64,000 nt of DNA. It comes from Prostheceraeus crozeri (taxonomy: Eukaryota; Platyhelminthes; Polycladida; Euryleptidae). The DNA lies in the NCBI GenBank assembly GCA_907163375.1, contig CAJQUW010007510.1, forward strand, positions 124,001 to 188,000, given 5' to 3'. How positions within the stretch are numbered: the first letter of the stretch is position 1; every line of letters starts with the position of its first letter. Shown here in pieces: positions 44,629 through 56,619 of the stretch. Below the pieces are notes generated by a model, which ran no database searches, was not told the origin of the DNA, and saw only the letters and a program-made list of their open reading frames with translations. The translations under genes were made by a program, and so were the position numbers.

Positions 44629-45523
44629 CTAGTCGACACAGAATATTAGACGTCAGTTGAGCGTGTCTACGGCATTGCTTGGAATCAATGTTAGAAGTAT
44701 AGGCCCTATCAGCAGCAGGAATGAGTCTTATTATTGTTACTAGTGTCAAGATTTTCATTTTACCAATTATTGGGCTAAAACTGATCAATTTTTTTCATTG
44801 CCACGAGAAAGTATCATTGAATTCCTTTAAGAACTGCTTAATCCAATGATTACACAGCATTTCATTTGTACACCTGCGGATTCGAGAAAGCCATAAGTCC
44901 TCAACAGGACTACTTCAATTAATGATTCAAATTAGATGAAGATTCTTCAATAATCATATTCAATACTAAATCACTGCTGGGATCATTTGCATGAGAATTC
45001 ACAAATTCGGATGTCGAAACATTTGATTCCAATTTCTTTCCAATATATATTTCTAATCTTACTAAATAGTATTCTATTTCTCAAATCATTTCGGTGACTG
45101 AAAACTTTGCATGCAGACTTGGAAGATATTTGAGGTATTTGACCTATCTTATGTCACAAGATTTCATGAAATTTTATTTATTAATCCCATTTGTTTGTAG
45201 ACAGATATACAGTAGAATAACATTTTCAAAGTCATTCAGTGTCATAGTTCATTTTATTTCATTATGCCAATTTTAAATTTCGAATTTATTTTCATTATTC
45301 ACACCTGCCCTAGGATCTGATGATGCTTACCATTGTACAACAGAGTGAGAGCTGATCACTGTCTAGCAGACCTAACGACGGCTTAAAAGACATACGATAC
45401 AGAAGATTGCAAACAAGACGGCAAATCATTCCATACTTGAGGGACATCAACGGAGGATTGTCTACCTCCAAATGTCAGCAAGCGCATTCGTAGATATTCA
45501 TATCACGGGTAGGTACCAATTAA
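44629..45523. other. No gene recognised
   Basis: AT-rich spacer before the piggyBac-type element. Confidence 0.4.
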
Positions 45524-47385
45524 TACTAGAAAGACCGTTGGGTCAATTAACCCACCGTGTGTAACTTTTCTCTTCCTAACTTCTATGTTTTGTCTCTAAC
45601 TCAGTTACCTTCACCTGCCTTTTTCTATATTACTAAGATGCACAAAACTGTTAGCAGGAGAATTTGCCTGCCTATTTGTTTTTCTCAAAAATTACCTATT
45701 GTGCATCAAAGACCGGTGGGTCAATTGACCCCGATAATATTTATCCTCAAATATGAAACCATACTAGTATTCGATTGACCCAAAATAATATGAAATGTGA
45801 CTGCTACACATGAAATTATTTATTTACGAAGTGTTCATATTGTTCGGTAGTGTGCTACATAATTGCAAATATAGCTAATGAACAAAGGCTAGCAGCGTGG
45901 CTAATAGATAGACGCAATAAACACTATTTTCTTGTCAGTCTGATCTCACATTGTTTTTCAAGTCTGCGAAGGAACACATTACAGCCGCTGTCAGCTGCTT
46001 GATTCTCTGATCCATACAGAATTCACCGCTGCGCTACCAACTGGTGCCATGTGTGCATTGCGAGAAGTAGGCCTATAATTCTTTATTCATCGCTTGCGCA
46101 TGTGCGCAATTATGTAAGCTGAGAAAGCAGCAAATTTCACTTTCAGTGATGTTAGCTTCTCGATCAGGCGTCAGACGGCGTCACATGACTCAACAACTGA
46201 TGGCAAATAAGACCTAATGATTCCGACGAGAGTGGCAGTGACGATAAAACTGAAACTACAGCAAGCGATAATGAAGAAATCACTGAGGAATATGACGTTC
46301 CTACCGGAGGAGAAGGTCTTCAAGAAAGCCGAGAAGCAGATCATCAATTTATATCCTCCGACGCAACTCATTGGACGAAAATAAAAATTGGTGGTGTCAC
46401 TAACATATGAAGGGCACCGGCGAGAACATGATGCGTCATAGACCAGGTGTTACTCGTTCTATTTTAAGCAGAGCAGTCTACATAGCAATGAAAACATTTC
46501 TGTGAGCTGTTTTGTTCATGACGACATTCATCAGATTCCTGAGTGCATGCGTGCTGAAGCTGAACGACAAGGAAATTATGAATTTGAAATATTTGGACTT
46601 TGCATTATTAGGTAGGAACTTCAGGGAAAGAACCAGCCCTTTCTTCACTTTGTGGTCAAGGGTTTTGCATAAACATATTCAGAGAGACGATGAGCCGAAA
46701 ACATTCAAGAATATCAATCGTTACATCCGCTGGCAAAAATACGAGGACACAAAGAAGACAGACAAAAAGGTTTGCAGTAATTCAAGAGGTGCGGAAACAG
46801 CAATGAAAAAATGCCTCGATTCCTTTTTATCTAGACAATATGCAACAGTGGATGTAAAGCCATTTCCATGCAAATGCCGGCGTTCTATCTTGCAGTACAT
46901 CAACACAAAACTCGATAAATTCGGAATAAGTTCTGATTTATTTGTGATGTAGGCTTGAAGTATATTCGAACGCGAAAGTCTTTGCGAAGGGCATAGACAT
47001 ACAAAGTGCCAATACGCAACGAGAATTTCTGATGCACATGGGATCGTTGTTTTGCTTGAAAGCATTGATCCGCAAGCGGTCTCCCTATTTCAATCTTCCC
47101 TCGTTACGCCGACAAGCCCTGCAAATTTGTGATTCATGTATTTCGTTGTCATACAAATAAGTCAGAATGACTCTATGAATATTATTCAGAAAATCAGTGG
47201 ACAAGTTTTAGAAAATCGCTATATTCAATGAGATTTCTTATTACCAATAAAACGTTTGCTGTCATACAAAGTAAAGGACAAAGCAACTTTGTATGTTGAC
47301 CCCTTTTTAGTGTGTCGTGCAAACATAAATAAAGTTTCTTGACATCATTTAAAGTTTTTATTGAAAGTATTGGGTCTTTCTAGTG
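45524..47385 (+). mobile_element. PiggyBac-type DNA transposon, decayed
   Basis: The left end TACTAGAAAGACC lies directly after TTAA (45520-45523). The right end is its near-complement, GGTCTTTCTAGTG at 47373-47385; the right TTAA is no longer visible. CCCTAGAAAG-like termini and TTAA targets are the piggyBac hallmark. Palindromic GGGTCAATTAACCC (45539) and GGGTCAATTGACCC (45718) lie inside the left end. The transposase remnant is on the plus strand. Confidence 0.75.
46216..47200 (+). pseudogene. PiggyBac-type transposase remnant
   Basis: An acidic N-terminus (SDESGSDDKTETTASDNEE) and HWTKIKIGGVTNI are followed, across several breaks, by the 146-codon frame 46512-46952: NLKYLDFALLG, INRYIRWQKYEDTKKTDKKV, QYATVDVKPFPCKCRRSI and LQYINTKLDKFGISSDLF. 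This matches the piggyBac pattern RF..I.R.IRFD, TVDE...F+GR and YIP.KP.KYGIK; the conserved Glu after TVD is lost. The acidic catalytic residues beyond this point were not identified. Confidence 0.7.
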
Positions 47386-47559
47386 CCAAAGATCTGATAC
47401 ACTGCAATATGTCCGCGACAGTCAATGTTGTAGTTCCGATACGAACCGAAATGTGTAGCTCGGAATAACTTTTTTCTTTATGAAGCCCACTTATTTGTGC
47501 TCGCTATAGGTGTTGGAAATGTCACGCTCTCTCAAATTGCTACGAAGTTCAGGCTATTT

Positions 47560-48045
47560 TTAGCGAAATGGGAAACCTGTTTCGAACTGGTGGAAATCGA
47601 AATAGGAAATCTTTTGGAAAACCTGTTGAGAACTGGAGGAAGCCTGGTTAGAACCGATGGCAACCTGTTGGGCACCAAAATGGGAAACCTGCTGGAAAAC
47701 CTGTTGGGAACCTGCTGGGAACGTGTTGGGAACCTGCTGAGAACCTTGCTGGGAACCTGATGGGAAACTGATGGGAGACATGTCGGGAGCCGGTGGAAAC
47801 CGAAATCGGAAACCTTTTGGAAAACATGTTGGGAATTTGCTGGGAAACCTGTTGTGCCGCTGGAAACGGAAATGGGAAACCTTCAGGAAAGTCTGTTGAG
47901 AACCGGTTAAAACCTGTTGGGAGCCGAAATGGGAAACCCGCTGGGAAGCCTGATGAAAACCTATTGGGAAGCTCTGGAAACCTGTTGGACCCTTTTGGAA
48001 AGCCTGTTGAGAAACATGTTGGGAAACCTGTTGGGAAAAAAGTGG
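47560..48045 (+). repeat. Minisatellite of GGGAAACCTGTTG-type units
   Basis: Dozens of imperfect short units such as GGGAAACCTGTTGG and GGGAACCTGCTGG, interspersed with GAACCGGT- and GAAATGGG-type variants. Open frames across it on both strands (repeated GNLLENLLGT or FPTGFPAGFP) follow from the repeat and are not taken as genes. Confidence 0.85.
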
Positions 48046-48928
48046 GAAACAAGAACAGACAACAGAATTATATTACTTGAAGAATTTCGATGGCGATAGA
48101 AAAGCATTCGTGATATGCATGATGGACGAGGAAATGCTTTTGTCGCAATTATGGAATGATCGTTTCTTCGAAGTATTCAAAGATACATAAATGATGCAGC
48201 AGCTGTCACGTCTGCTCGATTAATTTTCCTAAAATTTCCAATGTCATCCAATCGATTTCTGGAAATCTCGACTATTCGAAGCCTGTTAGAAGCCTCTATT
48301 GTACGTCTACATATTTTCAAACGACGCCGAATTAGCGTCTCTTGTATATGTAAAGATAGTGGAATCTCGAAAGAAAAAAGAAAAGATTGTTTGCTTTGAT
48401 TTTGACTTTTCCAGCATCCGTCGGGTTGTCGGCCGTGTGTCTCGCTTTGACTAATTTCATGTAGAGAGGCATTTCTTCCCGAAGCAAGAAAATGTGACAA
48501 GAAATATATTGACTGGAAGTCACATATGTAACAAAATAATCATTAGATTGTCTTGTCAAGTTAAATTAACAGTGAGGAGACTTTCTTGATAGGGAGTTTT
48601 TCAATTTTCAATTCCTAGATCACCTATTTAGAGGATGGAACTTCAATCGCATTCTTAATAATAATAATAATTGAAGCTTCAAGAAATACTCATGCATTGC
48701 CCCATTAGTGGAAATATTGGGGCCACGAACATGATGAAATAGAACAAAGTCAAAAGAAAGACACATAGCAAACAACGCATACTGTACAAGAAGGCACTAC
48801 GAACTTTAGAAAGTAATGTTACTGTTGCAAGGTTTAGTCATTGTCAGGTAGGTGGAAGGAGATGATGTAGGTTTCTCAATGCGGATGATCACTGTTGCTC
48901 GACACTTTCAAGAACAACTTAAAACCAA
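48046..48928. other. No gene recognised
   Basis: Antisense open frames of 75-107 codons at 48177-48559 have no recognisable domain. Confidence 0.4.
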
Positions 48929-50838
48929 TCATTTTCCTGCGATATTCAAGAGGCATTTACAAAGAATGTAATGGGTTCTGCTTTGAATTTGCTCAAGCTG
49001 GTTAACTAATGCTCTTGGCAGTTTATAAAACAGTGGAGCAATCAAATTATCATGGATCATTTTCTCAATTGGGAGATTATGCAGGACTCCGTCAAAGCCC
49101 TTTAAGACGTCAACTGATAGTAGATGACAGGCTGCAGCTTCATGTCTATCCAAGCTTCTTGTTAAATAGTCGCTAAGATCAATTAATGCGCAAACAGTAG
49201 ATCTGCTAGGTTTGTATCCATTTTACGGCAATTGTCAAACTTCGACAAGAATTCACATTTGATTCGTTTTATGAGAGCTTTTTCAAAAAAACGTTCTTGT
49301 ATTGGTAGCAGAGATATCGGTTGTATTGCTTTAAAGTTCGGTGAGGACGTTTTGGGTAACGGAATAGCATTTGCAGTTTTCCATAAAACTGGTAAATCAG
49401 CTTCCTGTATACAACAGTTGAAAATGACAATCTCTGCAGCAAGATGAGACCAAACTTTGCAAGGAACATTATCAAATCTCGGAGATTTCGAAGCAGTGAT
49501 TTGCGATAACATGCAATAAACTTCATAATGTTCTAATTGAAAAGGGGTGGAATATCGGAACCTTTTAGACGAAGGAATTGATTTTTTGCTGAAACTTAAG
49601 TAGATCGAGGATTTGATGGTGTCAAGTATAGATTCCGGGGAACTATCTGAATCACACTTGGTGTAGCCAATAGGTCATTACGTTACAGTCTCCTTTCACT
49701 TCTTTGTATACATCCCAAACAGAAGTACCAGTGTTCAACATCCTATTACCCCAACTTTTCGCAGCATCATAGATAGAAGCTTGGACTTTTCTTATCCCAA
49801 TCCTAATTTTTCAATGTAACGTTTGTTGATTGATACCTTAATAATGCTAGTCATGCAGGGAGGATCTCTACTGGTACGTTTTATATAATGACGGGCACCA
49901 TATCCAAACTAAAATTTAGATGAAAATAGAACTGGTCATACATTCGATCAAGATTACAATAAATGAATACAGAGTTCCAATCAATTGAAGAGAGACATTT
50001 CGAGACAGAGAGCAAGTTTGATTGGCGAAAGTCATGCATCCTGCCTTCACGAAGTAATCGTCAAAAGCCAAGTGATATTTTCAGCTCACAAAAGCTATCT
50101 TATGATCACTTGAAAAAAGTGGGGAAACACTTTACATGGATGATAAAACTGCAAATATTTCTCAGGTATCAAAATTAGATCGAGTGTAGCGTCATTACGT
50201 GTTGGTTGCAGCACAATATTATTCAAACAAAAGTTCGAAAGAAATACATCTCCACTGAATCGATTAAAGTCGTCAATGAATACAACATCGCATTTTGGAA
50301 AAAATATAAATGATGGTCGATAGCTTTGATTATTTAGCTAGACACTTCCTGATGTTTCACAGAATTTAGGGAAGGCCTACTACCATGTGGAAAATAGAGA
50401 TTGACAATTATAGCTTGAAAGGTTTCACATAAAACGCGCACAATGAGCATTTCAAAATCATCAGCATCAAAAATCTATTCTAGAGTGGTTGAACAAAGTC
50501 AAAACATTTCAAGTTGTGAATGTTTGAATTTCAAACAATGAAACACAAGCGACCTCCTTTCTTTGAATAATTTCGATCAATTCGATGCGTCGTGTAATAA
50601 AGAAAGAAAGGAATTGATCGTCGATGGATTCGTCAACCCAAGTTTAGGTTAAGCAAATTATACTCGGCCGCTTTTTGTTAAGAAATAACAATAGATCATG
50701 AACTTTGTTGGGAATCGATCTACAGTTAATTGTACAGAATGAAGGTAAGTAAAAAGAATAATCTACAACTCTATTGGAAACAGGTGAGGCTTCCATACTT
50801 CTATACTTAGTAGTCATCTTTGGCATTATTCCTATCAT
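48929..50838 (-). pseudogene. LINE fossil, endonuclease to RT
   Basis: On the minus strand from 50838: CTINCRSIPNKVHDLLLFLN and PSIICLT (endonuclease start), near 50290 FIDDFNRF (the GDFN-type motif), then 49512-49183 SPRFDNVPCKVWSHLA, LPVLWKTANAIPLPKTSS and AIQPISLLPI (RT start) and 49153-48929 HLLSVDVLKGFDGVLHNLP (motif A region). Many breaks are needed. It belongs to the same broad CR1/L2-like group as the LINE at 7190 but is far older. Confidence 0.72.
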
Positions 50839-53800
50839 TTTTCCACTCAGAGTCGGAGTTGAATTGGGTCAACGTGACTTGATCCGCAAACCGCTTCCAA
50901 CTCTGATTCCACTGCAGGTGAAATGAAGTTGTTTGTTGAATCTGAATTAACAAAGGTATATCCTTGAGTTCTATATAGGGTTTGCGTAGACAGGTTCTAT
51001 AAACACATCGCGAAATGGGGACTTTTAAGACATATTTTCTGATAGAAAAGTGGCCTACGTGCAGGGTGAGCTTGGATTTCTCAATAAGTCACTCTGATTG
51101 GGCTGCATGAACTATAGGAACAGCAAATAATTTCATCGAGCTATTTTAATGCCTTTCAAAGCATTTTTAATTCGAATGAGAATGTGGTAACTCAGACACC
51201 AGAGTTCTTTCACTTGAACGAAGAACAAAGCAAATTCTCATTGTCGTAATAGTGTACACGATGTACAACATTCGCAGTCATAGTAAAAGATTTCATTTTG
51301 CTTCACATCACTCTTGCACGTCGATAACAAGCAGGTTTCACCCGTTTATGAAATTTTGCGCAACGCAACAGCTTTCTTCATGAGAAAATGAATCTGCGGT
51401 TTCATTCCCAAGTTGAACCAAGTTGAAGACGTTTGTAAAACCCTTGGCTTAACCCATTTCTTTACCTGAAGAACGGAAATCAACTTCAAAATGAAAATTT
51501 CTTGACAGCACATAAGCTGCAGAGACTTTCTTCTGATCATGTTGACTGCCTTATTGCATCGATTGCTCACTGATAGCAGATTCTAGCGCCCACTTATGCA
51601 TTCTGTCTACATGTATACGGTCATCGGTGAACAGCATTAAGAATGATTAAATTACATGTTGTGTATTGATAATGCATGTATAAATAGTCAAGCATGTGAT
51701 GATTATGACACCTGTCGTTATTACGGCGCGCCGCCAGGATTTCCGTTCGGGGATGGATTTTCGGACATCATCCCTGAAGCCAAATTATCAAAAGTGCGCT
51801 GCATACTCTATCATCGGTTACTAGAAGACATGTGCACATTCACACTGCATTTATAAGATCCATATCACAGATATAATGAAAATAAAAGAACGCATTCTAA
51901 TTAAAAAAATAAACTTATAAAATTAATAAAACTTAATTAAACTTAATAAAATTTATATATAATTAAATAGTAATTATTTACATATAGTTTAGTATTAATA
52001 CATATTGTATATACTGTAATAAGTTTTATAAATCTCTTCACCTGCTAGGTGGGTGCTCTAAAAATTTCCTCCTGCACTCTATAGGTTAAAATTCCTTTTT
52101 AATTTTTCTTGGATGTATAACTACATATGGGTTTCACTCAAATCTACCAGTAAAATAAAACCGCATGGTCTATGCCCGCGATCAGGCCCGGCCGAGTCCA
52201 AGCTCTACAGTTGGTGAAAATCACAGTTATTGTATGAAGCAGTTGTGTATCGACAAGTTCAACTTGCGTTTCATACCTCTGTTCTCTACATGCCAACTTG
52301 CGACCTATACCACAACACCGACTACAATATGGAGAATAGTGTCAAATCGATTAAACATACATGTAGCTGATAATGTCCTTGAATGGAAAGACGGAAAGAC
52401 CCGGTTATCATCTGGCTGATAAGTGGAATGAGAGAAATTATTCCGAACTATGGAAATCCTGTTATTTATCCGAGCTATCCTTCGGTGTTCGAGTTCCCTT
52501 TTTTTATGGAGAATGATTAACCGGCAAGCTAGATAGTTTTCTGACCGGTTAAACGGATTCTTCACCTCCAACACTTCATATATTCAAATCATCAGCGATG
52601 AAGTATTTTTGTCATAATTCGGAAAGCCAGCACTGGACGCAACGACTGTAAAGCGTTTTGTCGAAATAATTGCCCATTAATAGGATCTTTCATTGTCGCA
52701 GTCACTTAAGGCTTGCTTGAAAGGTCACAACGCTGCGGAATAAGAAGAACAATTTTCACTTTTTATTTTCGCTTCAGAATAATCTCAACATGAAGTGTGA
52801 ACGTTCTTGCAAAAACCCTGACGTGTTTATTCCGTGAAACCGGCTAATCGTGGCCATGTCCAAGATTGAGTAGTTCCTAGGAAAACAGTTGTCATGATCA
52901 ACATCACAACCGTTATGTGTTGAACTTTGACAAACATAATTGTTGTCATATTTTGTCTCAATTGCTCATTACACTTTTTAATACGTTCAGCTAATACGAA
53001 GAGAACATTAAAGAAATGATTTCACCATCTGAGAATTCGGCTTATGCACTTTGCAAGTCAAAATCTCTTCCACGTAGTCCAGATAACGGTTAAACCGCAA
53101 TAAGAACACTTGCGAAATGTTTCATTTTTTGTGGAAGTTGTTCCGATTGAGAGAGCTCGTGTTTGTACAGTCTGTGAATCCGTTGTTTTTGGCAGTTGAG
53201 AAAGCGAGAATTAGTGTCGCTATGTCCATAAATTTGCAACAGTCACGTTGATCCATGGTGTATCCGACGCAGACAAATCTTGTAACGAATGATAAAGCGT
53301 AATGTCCAAAATAAAGTATGACAGTGAAAGTAAGGGAATACGATGCTCAATTATAAACGCAAATTATTTACTAGAACATTGTGCTGACAATTGGAGTTCA
53401 AATAAATAAGTGATGAAATAATTTAAGAAAACGTCCTGGTCAGGTATTCATGAGGTCTGACGCCGCATCATAACATAGATTTTCCAAAAATTTCTAATGA
53501 AATTTGCAGCGTGCTTCAAAAAATCTATTTGCAACCAGTCTTAAAGACTAAGTGGCAAAAATGTTTTGGTTCTATATCTGAAATATGTGAAAGCTATTCT
53601 GAACACGGCAAATATTTTCGTACATGGAAATATGAGAATATACCTGATGTCAATAAAAATGCATTTATAGGGCGTTTCTGAGATAGGCGTCAGATCCTCA
53701 GATGAGAAAGAATATGACAATCTTGGATTCAAGCAAAAAATTCCATTTGATATTCACTAAATAGAATTATATCCACGCGAAAAGTCAGGCAATCCTGATT

Positions 53801-54019
53801 TTTCATCAATATCTTCATGAATTAATAATATTTTAGATCAATATTCAATGCTCTTTCTTTCATCGATAGATGGTAATTGAACCTAGACATTGAACCAACA
53901 CAGGCGTTGAATTCGGGAATCGATTCTTTAAGATCATCTGGAAGAGGTTGCTTTTGTTGTAAAACAAATCAGGGCCATCATGCGCGTGCGCAAAGATATA
54001 CTTGAAACCATCATGAAGT
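50839..54019. other. No gene recognised; very AT-rich tract near 51890-52040
   Basis: Several 60-90-codon frames without domains. The run at 51890-52040 is almost pure A/T with TTAATAAA-type repetition. Confidence 0.4.
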
Positions 54020-54165
54020 TAGCGCTTTGTTAGCAGTGATGGTAGTTGTATCGTGTATGGATTTCGATGACTGGATTCGATTCCCAGCTTGAAAACTATT
54101 GTTCTGTCAGGAACAGTGCACATTCGAATCCCAGAATTATTGCGTGTGGAGTGTGACCATGAATA
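54020..54165 (+). mobile_element. tRNA-derived SINE, degenerate copy
   Basis: TAGCAGTGATGG (A-box-like) and CTGGATTCGATTCCCAG (T-arm with B box) form a tRNA-like head. The sequence after the T-arm (CTTGAAAACTATT) matches that at 58025-58042 (CCGGCAAGCTATT), so both belong to one family. Confidence 0.5.
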
Positions 54166-54423
54166 GTGATCGGGGTGCATCGATTTGTAAAAAATGGAAT
54201 GCTCTGGTCGTCCCGATATTAAAGCTGCACACTTAAAACAGTTTTCGAAATATCCTCAGTTTCCGCACCCCATACTTACAGACAAGCATGCCGGCACGTA
54301 AAAGGGGCAGCATGGGCAAGGATAAAAAAGGCATTTTGCATATGCACACCTATATACAAGAAATTGGACTATTTTATACGCCTTTATTTATTTAAATTAT
54401 ATAACCATAGACCAGGAAGCACT

Positions 54424-54468
54424 TACTAGTTTCCCTGCCGCGCGAATCGCGCGGATTTCCATACTAGG
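54424..54468. repeat. GC-tipped hairpin inside the hAT left end
   Basis: CTAGTTTCCCTGCCGCGCG pairs with CGCGCGGATTTCCATACTAG around AAT. CCGCGCG/CGCGCGG is perfect. It may be part of the hAT subterminal structure or an independent foldback. Confidence 0.6.
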
Positions 54469-54479
54469 CGTTGTGTAGA

Positions 54480-55082
54480 ACGTTGTGGATCGAACTTGAT
54501 TTCATTACATCGGAGCATGATAATCATCGCTTTGCAATAACAATTAGTAGTCCATTGCATGTTCGCATCGGTATCGGCACCTTTATTTGTATCTCAAGTA
54601 TGGGAACTTTTATTTGAAAATTTTGACTTTATATGTGATTTTTGAATTACTTTTCTTCTGCTTAAATGAATACGGAGTTCAAATGATCTTATATAGAGGT
54701 TTCTTTTAACAAATGCATAAACATAATGCCATGATTTAACAATATTATAAGTAGGTTCTATTCCGATGAAATAACGTGTGAAAATATGAGGTTCATAGAA
54801 TAATGTGATATGACAATGTGATATAACCGAAATCGAATCATATATTGTAGGTTCTATATACACTTTTACATACAGTGACTTAAACTTGATATTCTTAATG
54901 TGTACTTAACTGTAATGTTATTATTATTCACGACACCGCTATCCAGCTTTGATACGGAAAATATTCAAAAATAAAATATTTGATCAAATCATTATGATCT
55001 ATTTATGTACAAAATATCAAACAATATAATATAGACCTCTGTGATAACTCTAATGATATAAACAAGAAAAACAAGAGCCAGA
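54480..55082. other. Non-coding interior of the hAT
   Basis: AT-rich, between the left end and the transposase. No gene was seen. Confidence 0.45.
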
Positions 55083-56060
55083 TCAGAAATGTCCAAAGTA
55101 TGAGAGTCTCTTTTCATTGAACTTGATGAATTCATCAGCAACGGTGTGGATATTAACATCGTCCATGTAATCCTTAAGCAATACTGCAAACAAGATATTG
55201 TTAAGGTGGTTTGGTCCAGTCTTGGCTCTGGTCCATGTTTTCAGGCGTCGCATTGCGCTAAAACTTCTTTCCGCTGTCGCTGAGCTCATGGGTACTGTGA
55301 AATAATATTTCAGCAAGTCGTGGGTAATTTTGCAAGCTTTTTTCGTCATTGGCATTGCGTTAAATATATCACAAATTGTTGATATCTTTGTAACCGTCTT
55401 TTTTCTTGGTTTGATCTGTTCATTTCTCATTTTGAAAAGGACTGGCAAACCCTTTAGTTCTTCTTCAGATTCTGCTTTGCGAGATTGTTGAAGCTTCATT
55501 ACTCTGAACACAATTGGAAATATTTTGTCAAATGATTCCTTCTCGAGTTTGCCATTTACAGAGTCTATCAGGGCTATTTCAATATCTTCTAATATTTTCA
55601 AATCATTTTGGGAGAACCTTCTCTGCATTGCTCCGTCGATCAAATTGATCAAATCAAAATATTTCTGGGAAAAAGATTGGAACGTTGTATCCGGTGTATC
55701 AATATCAGGCAGGTCTGTCATTTCGGACAATATTTCTGGCAGTTTTCTTTTTCTTCTTTCCTTTCTCTCCATGATGCCATCTGTCATCTCGTCCCCTAAT
55801 TCTGCTTGTAGCTTTTCTGCATGACTCCATATCTTACTAGCTTCGTCATTGGAGCACATTTCTTTGAATCATTGCTTCGCAAGATTGATGACGAAATTCG
55901 CTTCTTGAGCACTAACATCAGATGTTTGAGTAGTCCTGGAAATATTCTCCATTATACAGATCACGTCGTATGAGCACTTAATGCTAGCGATCAAAAAGGT
56001 GTCCCTCAATTGATTCACTATTCCTTTCGACTTTTCGCGAGTCTCCCAACTGTATGACAT
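55083..56060 (-). pseudogene. hAT transposase C-terminal part, one in-frame stop
   Basis: The frame from 56060 runs to TGA at 55869-55871 and continues in the same frame to 55083. The C-terminal dimerisation signature is clear: KKACKITHDLLKYYFTVPMS, SATAERSFSAMRRLKTWTRA and GPNHLNNILFAVL. The middle part (FSQKYFDLINLIDGAMQRRF, LPEILSEMTDLPDIDTP) matches animal hATs of the TTF/ZBED-like type. The N-terminal zinc finger and most of the RNase H fold are absent, replaced by the repeat array. Confidence 0.85.
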
Positions 56061-56084
56061 TACCTATTTTGTAAATGTGACCGC

Positions 56085-56600
56085 AGACTTGCCCACGCCT
56101 TGTGAAAAGTCAGCATTGTTTCTATTTGCCCATCCTCTATAAATTGCACAATGGCAAATTGCACCTGCCAAAATGCAAGACACAATAGAATAACTTGGCC
56201 GCCGCGCAAAAAGGCAACATAGAAACACGTGCCCACCTTGTACTCGTAAAAAAGGCAATATATGTACATTAATAACTTATGCCGACCATGTAAAAAGGCA
56301 AAATAGATCAATTTGCTCACCCTACAAAACGGCAATCATGTTGATCAACTTGCCCACTCTGTCAACCAAAAGGCGACACATATTAACTTGTCCATCCTGT
56401 CTAAAGGAAACATCCTAATTGAAGTCACTTACAGCGTACTTGAAAAAAGGGCAATATACGAGCGTAATATAGGTAATTAAACAAATTTGCCCATCCCGTG
56501 AAAAGGCAATTTGCCCCTCCTGTAAAAAGGCAGCATTGCCCACCCTTCCCACCCTGTGAAAAGGGCAGCATGGGCTTTGCCCACCCTGCACACCCCGTGC
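56085..56600. repeat. Array of degenerate hairpin units in the hAT subterminal region
   Basis: About a dozen units of the form TTGCCCACCCTGTAAAAAGG(CAA), each a TTGCC/GGCAA mini-hairpin, separated by variable 10-25-bp spacers. The best units are near 56175, 56240, 56290, 56320, 56490 and 56515. Most likely they are subterminal transposase-binding repeats of the hAT that were amplified. Confidence 0.75.
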
Positions 56601-56619
56601 CTGCATGCTTGCTTACAGA

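Larger units (their letters stand above)
54283..56611 (-). mobile_element. hAT transposon with 8-bp target duplication
   Basis: Ends CAAGCATGCCGGCACG (54283) and the complement of CGTGCCTGCATGCTTG (to 56611) differ at one position. The target duplication CTTACAGA is perfect (54275-54282 and 56612-56619). It carries the C-terminal part of a hAT transposase on the minus strand. The region on the transposase N-terminal side is an array of short hairpin repeats (56085-56600), and one related unit lies at the other end (54296-54345). Length is 2329 bp, shorter than most autonomous hATs, so part of the coding region appears lost. Confidence 0.88.

Noticed and set aside
46171-46371. Antisense 66-codon frame with a hydrophobic stretch
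   Set aside because: It lies opposite the acidic N-terminus of the piggyBac transposase; hydrophobic antisense of acidic codons is expected.
47497-48052. Open frames of 87-134 codons on both strands
   Set aside because: They are produced by the minisatellite; low-complexity repeats are open in several frames at once.
56085-56600. Array of short palindromic repeats with unique spacers, resembling a CRISPR array
   Set aside because: The repeats are degenerate, the spacing is uneven, the context is an animal genome, and the array lies inside a defined hAT element. No cas-like gene was seen.
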